A stretch of DNA of 64,000 bases from Bacillota bacterium (GTDB taxonomy: Bacteria > Bacillota > Clostridia > Lachnospirales > Cellulosilyticaceae): NCBI GenBank assembly GCA_023436395.1, contig JAEZJJ010000033.1, positions 238,249 to 302,248 of the forward strand, in the 5' to 3' direction. The position numbers and the translations under genes are program-made. Shown here piece by piece: positions 34,520 through 42,315 of the stretch. The notes below the pieces were generated by a model. It had not been told where the DNA came from. It made no database searches and saw nothing but the letters and a program-made list of their open reading frames with translations. The number at the start of each line of letters is the position of its first letter. The stretch's first letter is position 1.

Positions 34520-36631
34520 ATGGTAAAGAATTATAGTATGCAGTTAGCTGGAAGAGAACTTTCAGTTGAAATTGGAAAAGTAGCGGGTCTTGCAAATGGC
34601 GCGGCAATGGTGAAATATGGTGATACAGTTATTCTTGCAACAGTAGTTGCAGCAGATGCGCCAAAAGAGGGGATAGACTTCTTTCCGTTAAGTGTTAACT
34701 ATGAAGAAAAATTTTATTCTGTAGGGAGATTACCTGGTGGTTACATCAAGCGTGAATCTAGACCTTCAGAAAAAGCAATTTTAACATCAAGGGTTATTGA
34801 TAGACCAATGCGTCCATTATTCCCTAAAGACTATCGTAATGATGTAGTCATCACAACAACTGTATTGTCAGTAGACCAAGACTGTAGTCCAGAAGTAACA
34901 GCAATGATTGCAGCATCTTTAGTTGTAGATATTTCAGATATTCCTTTTGCAGGACCAGTAGGTTCTGTACAAGTTGGTTTAGTAGATGGAGAGCTTGTAT
35001 TTAATCCAAATCAAGAAGAACGTCAAAAATCTGATATGGCATTAACGGTTTCATCAACAAAGGATAAAGTCATGATGATTGAAGCAGGTGCCAATGAAGT
35101 ATCAGAAGAAATCATGTTTGAAGCCATTATGAAGGGGCATGAGTTTAACCAACAAGTGGTTCAATTCATTGAAAGCGTTAAAGCAGATTGTGGTAAAGCT
35201 AAAAAAGAAGATTATGAAAAATTTGGTGTGCCAACAGAAATTTACAATGAAATTACTTCTCTCATTGGGGATCAACCAATGGAAGAAGCAGTGTTCACAG
35301 ATGATAAACAAGTAAGAGAAGTACAACTAAAAGTATTAAAAGATCAAGTGATTGAAGCATTGACTGAAGCAGGAAAAGAAGACTATTTAGCATACCTAGA
35401 AGAAGCTTTCTATCAATTTGAGAAGAAAACAGTAAGACGTATGATTTTAAAAGAATCAAAACGTCCAGATGGTCGTGCACTAGATGAAATTAGACCACTT
35501 GCAGCAGAAGTAAACCTTGTACCACGTGTTCATGGAACAGGTTTATTTACAAGAGGACAAACACAAGTTTTAACAGTAACAACATTAGCTGCATTATCAG
35601 AAATGCAGACTTTAGATGGATTAGATGAATTAGAAGTTTCTAAACGTTATATGCATCATTATAACTTCCCACCTTATTCAGTAGGTGAAGCACGTGCACC
35701 ACGTGCACCAGGACGTCGTGAAATTGGGCATGGCGCTTTAGCTGAACGTGCATTAGTACCAGTATTACCAAGTGAAGAAGAATTCCCATATGCTATCCGT
35801 ACAGTTTCAGAAGTACTCAGCTCAAATGGTTCAACTTCACAAGGAAGTATCTGTGGTTCGACTTTATCTTTAATGGATGCAGGTGTACCTATTAAAGCGC
35901 CAGTTGCAGGGATTTCGGTAGGTCTTGTTACAGGTGAAACAGATGACGATTTTGTACTTCTTACAGATATTCAAGGATTAGAAGATTTCTTTGGAGATAT
36001 GGACTTTAAAGTAGGAGGAACTCACAAAGGAATCACTGCCATTCAAATGGATATGAAGATTAAGGGTCTTACACCTGAAATTATAAAAGGTGCTCTTGAA
36101 AATACAAGAAAAGCAAGACTTTATATCTTAGATGAAGTTATGCTTAAGGCAATTCCAGCAGTACGTGATCATTTATCACCTTATGCACCAGTGATTACAC
36201 AAATTACAATTGACCCAGAAAAAATCAGTGAGGTTATTGGACCAAAAGGTAAGATGATTAACCGTATCATTGAAGAAACGGGTGTTAAGATTGATATTGA
36301 AGATGATGGACGCGTATTCATTTGTGGTGCAGATGCTGAGAAATCACAAAAAGCAATTCAAATGATTGAAGGTATTGCTAAACCAATTGAAGAAGGACAA
36401 GAGTTTGAAGGTAAAGTTATGCGCCTTATGAATTTTGGTGCCTTTGTAGAATTAGTACCAGGCAAAGAAGGGCTTGTGCATATTTCTCAGTTAGCTCATG
36501 AACGTGTTGCTAAAGTAGAAGATGTGGTTAATGTGGGAGATTCACTTAAAGTAAAAGTTATTGAAATTGATAAGCAAGGACGTATTAACTTATCTCATAA
36601 AGTACTTCTTCCAAAACCAGAAAAAGAATAA
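34520..36631 (+). CDS. pnp: Polyribonucleotide nucleotidyltransferase (PNPase)
   Basis: The 703-residue protein has two RNase PH domains separated by a helical linker, then KH (VIGPKGKMINRIIEETG) and S1 (EGKVMRLMNFGAFVELVPGKEGLVHISQL) RNA-binding domains. Core motifs include GGYIKRESRPSEKAIL and the second-domain segment PPYSVGEARAPRAPGRREIGHGALAERAL. It degrades RNA from the 3' end with phosphate. I chose ATG 34520, preceded by GGAGAGGAG; the upstream ATG at 34481 lacks a site. A terminator follows. Confidence 0.97.
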   Translation: MVKNYSMQLAGRELSVEIGKVAGLANGAAMVKYGDTVILATVVAADAPKEGIDFFPLSVNYEEKFYSVGRLPGGYIKRESRPSEKAILTSRVIDRPMRPLFPKDYRNDVVITTTVLSVDQDCSPEVTAMIAASLVVDISDIPFAGPVGSVQVGLVDGELVFNPNQEERQKSDMALTVSSTKDKVMMIEAGANEVSEEIMFEAIMKGHEFNQQVVQFIESVKADCGKAKKEDYEKFGVPTEIYNEITSLIGDQPMEEAVFTDDKQVREVQLKVLKDQVIEALTEAGKEDYLAYLEEAFYQFEKKTVRRMILKESKRPDGRALDEIRPLAAEVNLVPRVHGTGLFTRGQTQVLTVTTLAALSEMQTLDGLDELEVSKRYMHHYNFPPYSVGEARAPRAPGRREIGHGALAERALVPVLPSEEEFPYAIRTVSEVLSSNGSTSQGSICGSTLSLMDAGVPIKAPVAGISVGLVTGETDDDFVLLTDIQGLEDFFGDMDFKVGGTHKGITAIQMDMKIKGLTPEIIKGALENTRKARLYILDEVMLKAIPAVRDHLSPYAPVITQITIDPEKISEVIGPKGKMINRIIEETGVKIDIEDDGRVFICGADAEKSQKAIQMIEGIAKPIEEGQEFEGKVMRLMNFGAFVELVPGKEGLVHISQLAHERVAKVEDVVNVGDSLKVKVIEIDKQGRINLSHKVLLPKPEKE

Positions 36632-36635
36632 AAAC

Positions 36636-36664
36636 AAAAAGGGGGGGGAAAACCTCCCTTTTAT
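36636..36664 (+). terminator. Intrinsic terminator after pnp
   Basis: An A-run and eight G bases pair with CCTCCC and a T-run around an AAAA loop. The G8 tract is a possible sequencing or replication slippage site. Confidence 0.75.
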
Positions 36665-36741
36665 TATGAATGAAAATGAAGATGAATGAGAATGTCTTAT
36701 AAAAGAAAATGATGCGTATAGTAATATTTAGGGAGGGATAC

Positions 36742-37413
36742 ATGAGGACTCAAGTAGTTGCTTTATTTAAAGCTGTTCTTTTAGTAGGATGGTTTTTACT
36801 TGCATCCACTATTGTAGGAATAGGTGTACAATCATTTATAGGAGATGCCAATCGGTATGAGAATGTGTTGATGCAACATCAATTTGCTATAAGCTTGGGT
36901 AGTCAATTGCTTTGTTTCATAGGAGTCGTTTTAATGACACCTGATCAACCAGTCATAAATAAAGGAAGTGAGTCTACTAGTCTCAAATCTATCTTACGCT
37001 ATATGATGATGGGTCTGGGAGCATGGTTAATATGTATTCTTATTACACAAATACTTATTCCTTTTTTCCCTGACTATGAAGTGATTAATCAGTTGTTTGT
37101 AAATAATGAGGGGATACTTAGGTTTTGTGTATTAGTTATTATGGCTCCCTTGTTAGAAGAGTATTTATTTAGAGGAAAGATACAGTCTTATTTAAAAATA
37201 GGATTTCCTGTTAAATTTGCTGTTCTTATTCAAGCCATTCTCTTTGCAAGCCTACATGCTCTTCCTTTGCAAAAAATATATAGTTTTACCATAGGAATGC
37301 TATTTGGTGTTGTGAGAGAAAAGGAAAAAAACTTTCTATCAACCTTTGTCATGCATATGCTTATCAATTTAATAGGATGGTATATAGGTAGTTTTGCAGT
37401 AAGTATAGGATAA
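36742..37413 (+). CDS. CPBP family intramembrane metalloprotease
   Basis: The 223-residue membrane protein has about six to seven hydrophobic helices and the CPBP/Abi motifs: EEYLFRG (EExxxR) in the middle, a conserved histidine in SLHALPLQ, and a late histidine in FVMHMLIN. Family members cleave within membranes; roles range from CAAX-like processing to bacteriocin self-immunity. The target is unknown here. I chose the ATG at 36742 because GGGAGGG lies about 6 bases upstream. Confidence 0.9.
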   Translation: MRTQVVALFKAVLLVGWFLLASTIVGIGVQSFIGDANRYENVLMQHQFAISLGSQLLCFIGVVLMTPDQPVINKGSESTSLKSILRYMMMGLGAWLICILITQILIPFFPDYEVINQLFVNNEGILRFCVLVIMAPLLEEYLFRGKIQSYLKIGFPVKFAVLIQAILFASLHALPLQKIYSFTIGMLFGVVREKEKNFLSTFVMHMLINLIGWYIGSFAVSIG

Positions 37414-37441
37414 GTGGTTTTTTTAGGGAGAAGAGGTAAAA

Positions 37442-37756
37442 ATGGATATTAAAGAATTAGACAAATTAGCAAAAGAAAATGCCCCTATGCCAAATGGGCT
37501 TGCCATGCATGAGCAATGTTATTATATTTCTTCTAGGGGACTCTATCAGCAATATGCTACAAGGGCCATTAGTCTTTCACAGGCAAAAGTTGAGAAAAAG
37601 CAAGTAGTTGAGGCTTATGAAAGAGGTAGAGAGCAGTGGCAACTGTTTATGGGATTATTCGAATTACAAGATAAACTAAAACAACTGAAGGAAGAAGAAT
37701 TTAATACGAAATTAGAGTTTGAAATTTTAGAAATGATTAATAGTATATTAGAATGA
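37442..37756 (+). CDS. Unknown small helical protein
   Basis: The 104-residue product has no signal or membrane segment. It is mostly predicted helix, with a Tyr/Gln-rich middle (YYISSRGLYQQYATRAISLSQ) and an acidic C-terminal coiled segment (QDKLKQLKEEEFNTKLEFEILEMINSILE). GGGAGAAGAGG lies ahead of the ATG. It lies 28 bases after the CPBP gene and a terminator follows, so the two may form an operon. I do not recognise the family. Confidence 0.6.
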   Translation: MDIKELDKLAKENAPMPNGLAMHEQCYYISSRGLYQQYATRAISLSQAKVEKKQVVEAYERGREQWQLFMGLFELQDKLKQLKEEEFNTKLEFEILEMINSILE

Positions 37757-37873
37757 TTTAGTATAAATTTTATTTTTAAAAATGGCTTGTGATATAGTTA
37801 AAATATTATCAATAAAGTAACTCAATCCATTTGTGTGTTAGCTGTAGATAGAATGGTTAAATAAATAAGTTAT

Positions 37874-37909
37874 AAAAGACTTGTCTAAGTGTGACAAGTC
37901 TTTTGTTTT
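37874..37909 (+). terminator. Intrinsic terminator after 37756
   Basis: A perfect 12-bp stem (AAAAGACTTGTC with GACAAGTCTTTT) with a 7-base loop is followed by a T-rich tail. Confidence 0.85.
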
Positions 37910-37964
37910 ATAGAATGAGTAGGAAGATATGAAATGATAATGAGTATTCTTGAGGTTTTATAGG

Positions 37965-37993
37965 TTGTTTTAATTGTGTAAAAATGATATAAT
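37965..37993 (+). promoter_or_regulatory. Promoter for the GNAT gene at 38031
   Basis: TTGTTT (37965-37970) and TATAAT (37988-37993) are 17 bases apart and lie about 40 bases before the ATG. Confidence 0.5.
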
Positions 37994-38030
37994 ATTTGAA
38001 ATTTAAAAAAAGTAGGAAGAGTGAAAGCGT

Positions 38031-38513
38031 ATGATAAGAAAAATGAGTGAAGAAGATTGGAATAGTATGATGATGATTTATAAACAAAGTTTAGAAAAAG
38101 GAAATGTGACATTTAGAACGGATTGTCCTACATATGAGGAATGGGATAAAGGACATTGCAAAGAATGTCGTTTTGTATATGAGTTAGATAACAAAGTGGT
38201 GGGATATACAATGATTGCACCCACTTCAAGTCGTGAATCTTATAGAGGGGTAGTAGAACTAAGTATTTTTGTTGATGAAAATTATTTAAGAAAGGGAATT
38301 GGAACACAATTATTAACCACACTTTGTGATGAGACAGAAAAATATGGCTATTGGACACTTTATGCAGCAATTTTTTCTGTAAATACGGCAAGTATTGAAT
38401 TACATAAGAAATGTGGTTTTAGGATAGTAGGAGAACGTGAAAAGATAGCAAAGGACCGTTTTGGATATTGGCAATCTACAACAATTATGGAACGAAGAAA
38501 TGGAATTATGTGA
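38031..38513 (+). CDS. GNAT N-acetyltransferase, phosphinothricin acetyltransferase type
   Basis: The 160-residue protein follows the PAT/Bar pattern: an N-terminal SEEDWNSMMMIYKQSLEKGNVTF, a middle VVELSIFVDENYLRKGIGTQLL acetyl-CoA-binding segment, and the late NTASIELHKKCGFRIVGE motif. Members acetylate phosphinothricin or, more often in such genomes, methionine derivatives or unknown amines. The substrate is not clear. AGGAAGAG precedes the ATG. Confidence 0.88.
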   Translation: MIRKMSEEDWNSMMMIYKQSLEKGNVTFRTDCPTYEEWDKGHCKECRFVYELDNKVVGYTMIAPTSSRESYRGVVELSIFVDENYLRKGIGTQLLTTLCDETEKYGYWTLYAAIFSVNTASIELHKKCGFRIVGEREKIAKDRFGYWQSTTIMERRNGIM

Positions 38514-38650
38514 TAGCGTTCGTTTATATTGAGGAATATACTTGTCATGCCTTTATCTATTGATCTTATAAAAATTGGTAATTTCTTTATCCATTACAGT
38601 ATGGTAAGATATAAATAAAGTATTTAGAACAAAGATAGGAAAATCAATAG

Positions 38651-39427
38651 ATGAACAAAAGTAAAATAAAAAAAACACGTTGGAAAGCAGGCAATATGAT
38701 TTATCCACTTCCTGCAGCAATGGTGAGTTGTGGCGATAAGAGCCGTGCCAATATTGTGACAGTTGGTTGGACAGGAACAATATGTACTAACCCACCCATG
38801 ACCTATATTTCTTTACGGCCTTCTCGCTATTCTTATGACATGATTAAAGAAAGTGGTTATTTTGTCATTAACCTTACCACAAGAGATTTAACCTTTGCCA
38901 CAGATTTCTGTGGTGTAAAGAGTGGAAGGGATGTGGATAAATTTGAGGCCATGGGACTTACACTTATGCATGATGAAGAAACGGGTTGTCCTATGATTGG
39001 AGAAAGTCCTGTAAGTATTGTTTGTCAAACCAAAGAAATTAAGGAATTAGGCTCACATCATATGTTTATTGCAGATGTACGTCATATTTATGTGGATGAA
39101 GCCTATTTAGATGAAAAAGAAAAGTTTCATTTAAATGAATCTCAGCTCATTGCCTATTCTCATGGGAAATACTTAAGTTTAGGAGAAGAACTAGGGAGCT
39201 TTGGATATTCCGTTTCTAAGAAAAAGAAAAAAGAAGTAAAGCCTCAGTCCCCAAAAGACACTAAGCTAATCAAACAGGAATCAAAAGGACTTAAAGATAA
39301 ACAAAAGGAAAACTATAAAAAAACTAAGTCGTTGGGAAAAGGTAAACAAGAGTTTGGAGATAAAAAAGCCTCTTTAAATAAAAAGCCTTTTTCTAAAAAT
39401 AAGAATAAGCAAAAACGAATAAAATAA
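38651..39427 (+). CDS. Flavin reductase family protein with lysine-rich tail
   Basis: The first 188 residues form a flavin-reductase-like FMN-binding split barrel, with RANIVTVGWTGTICTNPPMTYISLRPSRYSYDMI and GYFVINLTTRDL near the start and the conserved HHMFIADVRHIYVDE late. Such proteins bind FMN and transfer electrons from NAD(P)H or act as redox flavoproteins. The last 70 or so residues are a low-complexity tail of mostly Lys with Ser, Gln and Asn; this is not part of the family. AAGATAGGAAA precedes the ATG. Confidence 0.88.
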   Translation: MNKSKIKKTRWKAGNMIYPLPAAMVSCGDKSRANIVTVGWTGTICTNPPMTYISLRPSRYSYDMIKESGYFVINLTTRDLTFATDFCGVKSGRDVDKFEAMGLTLMHDEETGCPMIGESPVSIVCQTKEIKELGSHHMFIADVRHIYVDEAYLDEKEKFHLNESQLIAYSHGKYLSLGEELGSFGYSVSKKKKKEVKPQSPKDTKLIKQESKGLKDKQKENYKKTKSLGKGKQEFGDKKASLNKKPFSKNKNKQKRIK

Positions 39428-39434
39428 ATAGTGT

Positions 39435-39488
39435 AAAGTATAAAACCATATCTTCTCCTATTAAGGAGAAGATATGGTTTTATACTTT
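39435..39488. terminator. 25-bp perfect hairpin, likely bidirectional terminator
   Basis: Bases 39435-39459 and 39464-39488 are perfect complements with a 4-base ATTA loop. It lies between convergent genes ending at 39427 (+) and 39533 (-), which fits shared termination. The base of the stem is A/T-rich in both directions. Confidence 0.85.
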
Positions 39489-39532
39489 AGGTAGCTCTGT
39501 TACCTATTAAAAATAGCAGAGTAAATATGCTT

Positions 39533-40159
39533 TTAGAAAGTTAAGAAAGAACTCCCATCTATAGAATGGAGAAGTTTAAAGGGATATTCTTTTGTGCCTT
39601 TCCCCAAACAGTAGTGAGTATAAATACGTTGTGTTTTAAATTTACAGGCTTTAAGCTCACACATTATTTCCTTTTGCTCTAAATCTTCTGCAGTGATGGT
39701 GTAATCACCAGGTTCAAAGGCCAGATAATGAGAAATCTGATGAGGTGAAATCTTTTGAAAAGAGAGGGGGTGATTGGTATAGTGTATATGAATAAGTTCG
39801 CTTTTTTCACAAAAGGCGCCAACGCGTATCAAGCAATGATTTTCAGGAATAGAACGTTGGACATCATTGATTAAGTAGAGGCCTGGAATGTCACTTTTAA
39901 GGTCAGGGGCAATAATAAGCGTATATATTTTTTGAGGACTAATCCAAATAGAACGCATAGCCACAACATCTGATTCACCAGTTAAAGTAATAACAATATG
40001 ATGTTCGCCTTTAGAAAGGGGTTCGTATTGGCTGAAATCTTGATAGAGCATATCTTTAATATAAAGTATATCATCTAAGTAAATATCAAAACTTTCGGGT
40101 GTAGGAAGTGCATGAAAGAAACGTAAAAAGGCTTCTATAGGTTTTTTTTTCTTTTTCAT
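39533..40159 (-). CDS. DUF4397-like protein
   Basis: The 208-residue product, the only reverse-strand gene I accept, resembles DUF4397 proteins: an opening FHALPTPESFDIYLDDILYIKDMLYQDFSQYEPLSKGEHHIVI, then IPGLYLINDVQRSIPENHCLIRVGAF and an expected beta repeat in the second half. It has no signal peptide but a basic N-terminus, so it is probably cytosolic or spore-coat-like; the role is unknown. AGGAAC lies ahead of the ATG. A TATAAT at 40184-40189 on this strand is a possible -10 box without a good -35 box. Confidence 0.8.
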   Translation of the reverse strand: MKKKKKPIEAFLRFFHALPTPESFDIYLDDILYIKDMLYQDFSQYEPLSKGEHHIVITLTGESDVVAMRSIWISPQKIYTLIIAPDLKSDIPGLYLINDVQRSIPENHCLIRVGAFCEKSELIHIHYTNHPLSFQKISPHQISHYLAFEPGDYTITAEDLEQKEIMCELKACKFKTQRIYTHYCLGKGTKEYPFKLLHSIDGSSFLTF

Positions 40160-40290
40160 GAAGTTCCTCGTGCTATATATTCTATTATAGTATATGTAAA
40201 AAATAGCAATTCATGTTTATACCATTTTGAAAACAAGTTAAGACAAAGACTCTAAATAAAGAGAGTGAATTTCGGAAAAGTATCTAAAAT

Positions 40291-40308
40291 TTGTAAAAAT
40301 ATTAACAA
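40291..40308. promoter_or_regulatory. Candidate Rex operator before the hydrogenase accessory operon
   Basis: The 18-base site reads TTGTAAA, a 4-base spacer, TTAACAA. It differs at one half-site position from the clostridial Rex consensus TTGTTAA-N4-TTAACAA. It lies about 73 bases before the ATG at 40381. Rex is an NADH-sensing repressor of fermentation and hydrogenase genes. Binding is inference. Confidence 0.65.
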
Positions 40309-40380
40309 AAAGATGTTCATAGTAACAAAATTAATATAAAATAAAGATAAGAGTAGAAAGGTGCATATGGGAGGTTGCAA

Positions 40381-41514
40381 ATGAATAAGAATAAAATCTT
40401 ACAGTTGCTAAAAAGCGATGAAGGATTTAAATTAGATTTTAAATTGAAATTAAGTTTAGAGTTAGATTCAGAAAAGAAAGAGTTTGTAAAAGACATTATT
40501 GCAATTGCCAATACACCGGGAGGGAGAGGATATATTATTTTTGGAGTGGAAGATGCAACCCGTCAGATAGTAGGGTTAGAGGAAATTCCAGAACATATAG
40601 AGGAAAGAATACAATTGATTATCGCTAATCGCTCTTATCCACCTGTTCCTGTAAGATTTGATACTTTAGACATTGATGGAAAGGTATTAGGGGTTGTAAC
40701 TATTTTTAAGAGTATGCAGGTACCTCATCAAATGCTACAAACAGGTGCATTTTATATTAGGAGAGGCTCAACAACCGATAAGGCAGGAAGGCATGAAATT
40801 GCTAATATGCTACAGCAACATGGTATGCTAAGTTTTGAGAATGTCCCTTGTAGAGGAAGTAGATTAAAGGATTTGGATGAAAAAGCATTGGCTATTAAAT
40901 GGGGAATTAATGCGGTAAGTCAGGAAGAGCAGTTATTGCTTTTAAGCTCATTGGGTATTGTAGCTACAGATTATGAAAAAGAAGTCTATTATCCTACCTA
41001 TGGTGGACTATTGTTATTTGGTAAACATCCTCAAGATTTTATTCCTCAAGCTATTATAGAGGTGAGCTGCAACAATCGGATAGTAGGTATCGAAGGTAAT
41101 GTGTTAGAAATGCTTAAGACCTTTGAAACATATATTACACCACTCCTTCCCAAGCAGTATCCTATTTCAGGACTTGTAGAAGTCGTTACAAATGCACTTA
41201 TACATAGGAACTATTGGAATAATGCACAGTATATACAAGTAATCATTGATGAGCATTACATTAAGGTAACGAATCCCATGAGTCATGAGGTCTATGAAGG
41301 AAGAAGACAGTGTGCAAGAGTGAATCCATGGCTTTATTCTAGATTGCTTATTATGAGCCAAAGACAAGACAATTTTCATTTAGGGATAGGACTTGAGAAA
41401 ATGAAGGAGCTTTTTAAGGAAATAGGTGAAGTTAAAATTGAAACAAAACGGTTAGAAGGCATTTTTGAAGTCATTTTGCCGGGAATAGCCAACTATGAAA
41501 AAAAGGGGAAATAA
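40381..41514 (+). CDS. AlbA_2 domain / HATPase protein
   Basis: The 377-residue protein has an N-terminal AlbA_2 (Schlafen-type) domain, with ANTPGGRGYIIFGVED and FYIRRGSTTDKAGRHEI, and a C-terminal GHKL-like ATPase part with LVEVVTNALIHRNYW (N box) and GIGLEKMKELF. Proteins of this design are often transcriptional regulators or helicase-like. I chose the ATG at 40381 after a GGGAGGT site; an in-frame TTG at 40375 is weak. It overlaps the next gene by 1 base and so opens the hydrogenase accessory operon. Confidence 0.85.
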   Translation: MNKNKILQLLKSDEGFKLDFKLKLSLELDSEKKEFVKDIIAIANTPGGRGYIIFGVEDATRQIVGLEEIPEHIEERIQLIIANRSYPPVPVRFDTLDIDGKVLGVVTIFKSMQVPHQMLQTGAFYIRRGSTTDKAGRHEIANMLQQHGMLSFENVPCRGSRLKDLDEKALAIKWGINAVSQEEQLLLLSSLGIVATDYEKEVYYPTYGGLLLFGKHPQDFIPQAIIEVSCNNRIVGIEGNVLEMLKTFETYITPLLPKQYPISGLVEVVTNALIHRNYWNNAQYIQVIIDEHYIKVTNPMSHEVYEGRRQCARVNPWLYSRLLIMSQRQDNFHLGIGLEKMKELFKEIGEVKIETKRLEGIFEVILPGIANYEKKGK

Positions 41515-41867
41515 TGATGAGATTAGAAGAGGTAAAACAAATACTTAATGCAAAGTTATGGATTGGTGAAGAAGAACTAGAGAGTGAAGTATTTACTGCT
41601 TGTGGATGCGATTTAATGAGTGATGTATTAGCTTTTGCGAAAGAGAAGGTACTTTTATTAACGGGGCTTGTTAACTTGCAAGTAATCCGTACAGCTGAAA
41701 TGCTAGACATTAAAGCAATTGTATTTGTAAGAGGTAAGTCACCAAGTGAAGATATGATAGAACTAGCAAATGAAAAAGGAATGACTATTTTTTCAACAGA
41801 TGAACCACTTTATATGGCTTGTGGCAAACTTTACGAAGCAGGTTTAAAGGGTAAAGGAGACGTATAG
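41514..41867 (+). CDS. DRTGG domain protein (first copy)
   Basis: The 117-residue protein is a stand-alone DRTGG-type domain, showing FTACGCDLMSDVLAFAKEKVLLLTGLVNLQVIRTAEMLDIKAIVFVRGKSPSED. DRTGG domains occur in phosphotransacetylases and CBS proteins and are thought to bind ligands; the literal DRTGG motif is not preserved. The ATG at 41514 overlaps the previous stop by 1 base (TAATG). Its partner copy lies at 43638. Small DRTGG genes near hydrogenase clusters are common in Clostridia; their function is unknown. Confidence 0.75.
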   Translation: MMRLEEVKQILNAKLWIGEEELESEVFTACGCDLMSDVLAFAKEKVLLLTGLVNLQVIRTAEMLDIKAIVFVRGKSPSEDMIELANEKGMTIFSTDEPLYMACGKLYEAGLKGKGDV

Positions 41868-41868
41868 T

Positions 41869-42285
41869 ATGAAATTACATTACCAGGTAGACGGGGAAGA
41901 TTTTTTAAGAGCAGGGGAAGCTTCAGCGTCACTTAAACGAACCTTAAAACAACTGGGAATGGATGCTGCTATTATTAGGAAGGTTGCCATCGCTATGTAT
42001 GAAGCAGAAATAAATATGGTGATTCATGCAGATGGGGGAGAAATTGATGCAGAAATATGCCCTGAGTATATTAAGGTGATTCTAAAGGATGTAGGACCAG
42101 GTATCCCTAATATAGAACAAGCTATGCAAGCAGGTTATTCTACAGCCTCTCATCAAATAAGAGAATTAGGATTTGGAGCAGGAATGGGGCTTCCTAATAT
42201 GAAAAAATATAGTGATAGTTTACATGTCGATTCTGAAGTAGGAGTAGGAACAACTGTCACAATTCAGGTGTTTTTAAAAGAATAA
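41869..42285 (+). CDS. RsbW-like GHKL ATPase
   Basis: The 138-residue protein is a stand-alone HATPase domain. The N box (AMYEAEINMVIHADGG), the G1 box (DVGPGIPN) and the G2 box (GFGAGMGLPNMKKYSD) are clear. Such proteins serve as anti-sigma serine kinases or ATP-dependent switches. It begins 2 bases after the DRTGG gene. In this operon it may phosphorylate or switch a partner in response to the hydrogenase-like protein; that is inference. Confidence 0.85.
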   Translation: MKLHYQVDGEDFLRAGEASASLKRTLKQLGMDAAIIRKVAIAMYEAEINMVIHADGGEIDAEICPEYIKVILKDVGPGIPNIEQAMQAGYSTASHQIRELGFGAGMGLPNMKKYSDSLHVDSEVGVGTTVTIQVFLKE

Positions 42286-42315
42286 GTAATAAATAAGGGA
42301 GGGGGAAAAGCACTT

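Noticed and set aside
36636..36664. G8 tract after pnp considered as a special G-rich element
   Set aside because: It fits as the 5' arm of an ordinary terminator stem; only one G-run is present, so no G-quadruplex is expected.
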